From positions 1-6,687 of the forward strand of contig PQAN01000133.1 in NCBI GenBank assembly GCA_003105285.1: a stretch of DNA of 6,687 bases, written 5' to 3'. Each line of letters begins with the position of its first letter. Position 1 is the stretch's first letter. The position numbers and the translations under genes are program-made. The notes beneath the pieces were generated by a model. The model was not told the DNA's origin and made no database searches. It saw only the letters and a list, made by a program, of their open reading frames with translations. Below are positions 4,882 to 6,687 of this stretch, piece by piece. The stretch is from Methylocystaceae bacterium. GTDB lineage: Bacteria; Pseudomonadota; Alphaproteobacteria; Rhizobiales; Beijerinckiaceae.

Positions 4882-5442
4882 TCAGTGGCGAACCCGCTTG
4901 TGACGCGGTCCGTGGAACGGCGGAGGCGGCGTCACCGGCATATATTGCAGGCTGACATTGCCGATGCCGGCCGACACATTGAGCCCCGTTCCGATCTGGA
5001 CCGAGACCGGCTGCAGCGAGACGGTCTGATCGGACCCGCCGACCAATACCGCCCCGCCCGGCCCGGCCCCGATGGAGACCGAACCCTGGGCGCCGGCATA
5101 GTCCCCCGCCAAGGCGCCGGGCCCGACGACGCCGGTCGCCGCCACGACGGCCCAGACCAGCTCGCCCGGCCCGCTGACGCCGATATTCGCGCCGACATTG
5201 GTCAATCGGCCGATATAATGCGACGGCGGAGCGCCGGATTCGTCTTGATAGACGCAGTCGAGCGCCTGATTTTCGACGATGATCATGCCGACCCCGCCCG
5301 ACAGGCTGCATTGCAGCACGCCGACCCTGGATTGAGCCGAGGCCGGGAACGGCGTCGACGCCGCGAACGACGCCGCCGCGATCGCGATCATGCTCAGAGG
5401 TCCTCGCGTCCTCGAAGCGAGCGAGCTTATAAATCTCCCCAT
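4882..5442 (-). CDS. DUF992 family secreted protein
   Basis: A 186-residue exported protein. The ATG at 5440-5442 is preferred because AGGGGAGGG lies just upstream on the minus strand and it gives a proper signal peptide: Arg-containing start, hydrophobic stretch (MIAIAAASFAA, residues 18-28) and ASA cleavage after residue 36. The open frame extends 49 codons further but that part has no such signal. The mature part is a DUF992 domain: RVGVLQCSLSGGVG, a second Cys at residue 63 (ALDCVY), then Gly/Ala/Val-rich beta-type segments including LVWAVVA, GALAGDYAGA and VSLQPVSVQIGTGLN. Cys45 and Cys63 may form a disulfide. The end is a Pro stretch and a basic His/Arg tail (PPPPFHGPRHKRVRH). It is periplasmic or outer-surface by inference. 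DUF992 has no known function. It is divergent from the EcsC-family gene. Confidence 0.9.
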   Translation of the reverse strand: MGRFISSLASRTRGPLSMIAIAAASFAASTPFPASAQSRVGVLQCSLSGGVGMIIVENQALDCVYQDESGAPPSHYIGRLTNVGANIGVSGPGELVWAVVAATGVVGPGALAGDYAGAQGSVSIGAGPGGAVLVGGSDQTVSLQPVSVQIGTGLNVSAGIGNVSLQYMPVTPPPPFHGPRHKRVRH

Positions 5443-5673
5443 CGAACCCTCCCCTGCTCTCCATCCGCGATTTTTCCGCGAATAAGGATACGAAAGCGGC
5501 GCCCCCGGCGCCGCTCCCGCATGAGAAGCACCTATTGCTTCGCAGTCAGAAAACAATAGTCCAAGCTTTTCGGCCGCGCGCCGGCGCACAGGGCGGCCGT
5601 CGACCCTTGCAAGGCTCCTCGATTCATCCGATTTCTACGAGCGAACGCCGACGACGACGAAGGGACGAAGAGC
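5443..5673. other. Divergent intergenic region with two inverted repeats
   Basis: These 231 bases separate the leftward DUF992 and rightward EcsC-family genes. AGCGGCGCC (5495-5503) and GGCGCCGCT (5507-5515) form a perfect 9-bp stem around CCC, which would lie in the leader or promoter zone of the DUF992 gene. CTATTG (5532-5537) and CAATAG (5554-5559) form a looser pair in an AT-richer patch and could mark an operator. I saw no convincing -35/-10 pair in either direction. Confidence 0.4.
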
Positions 5674-6516
5674 GTGGCGCATTTTCTGCCGCAAGTGATC
5701 GACCGACCCATGACCGACGCCGACCGCGCCGCATTGCAGGCCGCCGTCGACGTGTTGGAAACGACCAGCTTCGCACAGCGGCTGGCGGTCCTGGCGGGAC
5801 GGCAGATCGGCTTCGCCGGCCGCATGGTTCCGGGAGCGTTGCAGGAGGCCGCCGCCGCCGCCGCGCGGAAAGGGCTGAACGCCGCGCTGCGCGTCGCCAT
5901 TTCCAGCCTCGCCAATGCGCCGGCGAGGGACAGCGTGCGGCTGCATCGCCGGCTCGCGGCGGCGAGCGGCGCGATCGGCGGCGCGATCGGCCTCGCCAGC
6001 CTGCCCGTGGAGCTGCCGGTCTCGACGACGATCATGCTGCGCTCGATCGCCGACATCGCGCGGCTCGAGGGCGAAAATCTCGCCGAACCGGAAACGGCGC
6101 TCGCCTGCCTGCAAGTCTTCGCGCTCGGCGGCCATGCCGAGGAGGGCAATATTCTCGAAGGCGGCTATCTGGCGATCCGCGGCGTGCTCGCCAAATCCGT
6201 GACCGACGCCGCCCGCTACATGACGCATCGCACGATCGCCGAAGAGTCGGCGCCCGTGCTCGTCAAGCTCATCGGCCTCATCGCCTCGCGCTTCGGCGTC
6301 GTCGTCTCGCAGAAGGCGGCGGCGCAGGCCGTGCCTCTGTTCGGCGCGATGAGCGGCGCGGCGATCAACCTCGCCTTCACCGAGCACTTCCAATCACTGG
6401 CGCGCGGCCATTTCACCGTGCGGCGACTGGAGCGCGCCTATGGGCGCGATGTCGTGCAGGCGGAATATGTGCAGATATTGGAGATGGCGGGGTTCGAGGC
6501 GCGGCGGACGGCTTGA
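5674..6516 (+). CDS. EcsC family protein
   Basis: A 280-residue protein of the EcsC family, named after the third gene of the Bacillus subtilis ecs locus; its biochemical role is unknown. I chose the GTG at 5674 because GAAGGGAC lies about 9 bases upstream; the ATG 12 codons later has no such site. The core is recognisable at residues about 96-152: a small-residue helix (AAASGAIGGAIGLASL), the family phrase LPVELPVSTTIMLRSIADIA and then EPETALACLQVFALGG. A second small-residue-rich segment (residues 220-236, PLFGAMSGAAINLAF) follows, and the C-terminal region has HFTVRRLERAYGRDVV. The Gly/Ala-rich helices suggest membrane association, but there is no signal peptide and no long fully hydrophobic segment. 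An Ala-rich N-terminal helix (residues 57-80) precedes the core. Its place before tyrS gives no functional hint. The family call is secure; the function is not known. Confidence 0.88.
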   Translation: MAHFLPQVIDRPMTDADRAALQAAVDVLETTSFAQRLAVLAGRQIGFAGRMVPGALQEAAAAAARKGLNAALRVAISSLANAPARDSVRLHRRLAAASGAIGGAIGLASLPVELPVSTTIMLRSIADIARLEGENLAEPETALACLQVFALGGHAEEGNILEGGYLAIRGVLAKSVTDAARYMTHRTIAEESAPVLVKLIGLIASRFGVVVSQKAAAQAVPLFGAMSGAAINLAFTEHFQSLARGHFTVRRLERAYGRDVVQAEYVQILEMAGFEARRTA

Positions 6517-6540
6517 AGCGCGCGCGGACGGCGAATGTGT

Positions 6541-6561
6541 CAGGTCGTGTGGACGGACCTG
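6541..6561 (+). terminator. Weak hairpin after the EcsC-family gene
   Basis: CAGGTC (6541-6546) and GACCTG (6556-6561) form a 6-bp stem with a 9-base loop, 24 bases after the stop codon. No T run follows, so it is at best a weak terminator. Confidence 0.3.
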
Positions 6562-6594
6562 GCCGAGCATTTAAAGAAGCACAATCCCCCACGC

Positions 6595-6623
6595 TTGCGC
6601 CCCGCCCGCATTCCCCGTAACAC
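6595..6623 (+). promoter_or_regulatory. Possible weak promoter for tyrS
   Basis: TTGCGC (6595-6600) and TAACAC (6618-6623) are exactly 17 bases apart, each matching consensus at about half its positions. The predicted start falls at or next to the tyrS ATG (6632), and no Shine-Dalgarno sequence is present, which would fit a leaderless message. The hexamers are poor and the call is tentative. Confidence 0.25.
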
Positions 6624-6631
6624 CCTGCCCC

Positions 6632-6687
6632 ATGTCCGACGAATTCCGCCCCAAATCCGAATTTCTGGCCACGCTCATCGAGCGCGG
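6632..6687 (+). CDS. tyrS: Tyrosine--tRNA ligase, N-terminal fragment (runs off window)
   Basis: Only the first 18 complete codons are inside the window, plus two bases (GG) that can only be Gly. They read MSDEFRPKSEFLATLIER, which matches the usual start of alphaproteobacterial TyrS (PKS-[ED]-FL-x-TL-x-ERG, normally continuing into FIHQ). TyrS charges tRNA-Tyr with tyrosine in the cytosol. The ATG is preceded by GTAACACCCTGCCCC with no ribosome binding site, so a leaderless transcript is possible. The identity rests on a short stretch and would be settled by the next 30 codons. Confidence 0.72.
   Translation, partial: MSDEFRPKSEFLATLIER

Noticed and set aside
5535..6620. Plus-strand 361-codon open frame overlapping the EcsC-family gene
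   Set aside because: Arg-rich out-of-frame translation of the EcsC-family gene, which has the clear domain.

Overview
The window is GC-rich chromosomal DNA that looks like an alphaproteobacterium of the order Hyphomicrobiales (Rhizobiales); a methylotroph-type genome is possible, but I cannot fix the genus. The reasons are the alphaproteobacterial-style PurF, a DUF992 secreted protein (a family I know mainly from this order), palindromic intergenic repeats of the rhizobial RIME type, and the start of an alphaproteobacterial-style TyrS.

Layout. Positions 1-1443 hold purF without its first codons. Positions 1444 to about 3525 are accessory or intergenic: a 74-residue antitoxin-like ORF (1475-1699); a lower-GC stretch with a leftward coiled-coil plus winged-helix gene (1743-2228); a divergent rightward unit made of a promoter, a structured leader, a 42-codon ORF (2549-2677) and a strong terminator (2709-2748); a nested inverted-repeat element with two 45-nt hairpin modules (2789-2967); and a near-consensus promoter (3077-3105) followed by about 420 bp of hairpin-rich DNA without a convincing ORF. 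Positions 3526-4811 hold a Uma2/DUF820 gene joined by a 4-base GTGA overlap to a short-chain dehydrogenase gene, closed by a hairpin. A leftward DUF992 secreted-protein gene (4882-5442) and a divergent rightward EcsC-family gene (5674-6516) follow. The first 19 codons of tyrS run off the right edge.

How the parts fit. purF, the SDR gene and tyrS are core-type genes. From memory, purF and an SDR gene are often direct neighbours in related genomes, so 1444-4073 is best read as an accessory insertion between two formerly adjacent genes. The most interesting part is 1743-2748: a winged-helix gene back to back with a structured RNA leader and a tiny basic, Cys-rich protein gene, with separate promoters in the gap between them. 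I cannot assign it to a described system. All family names are from reading the translated sequence; no database search was possible.
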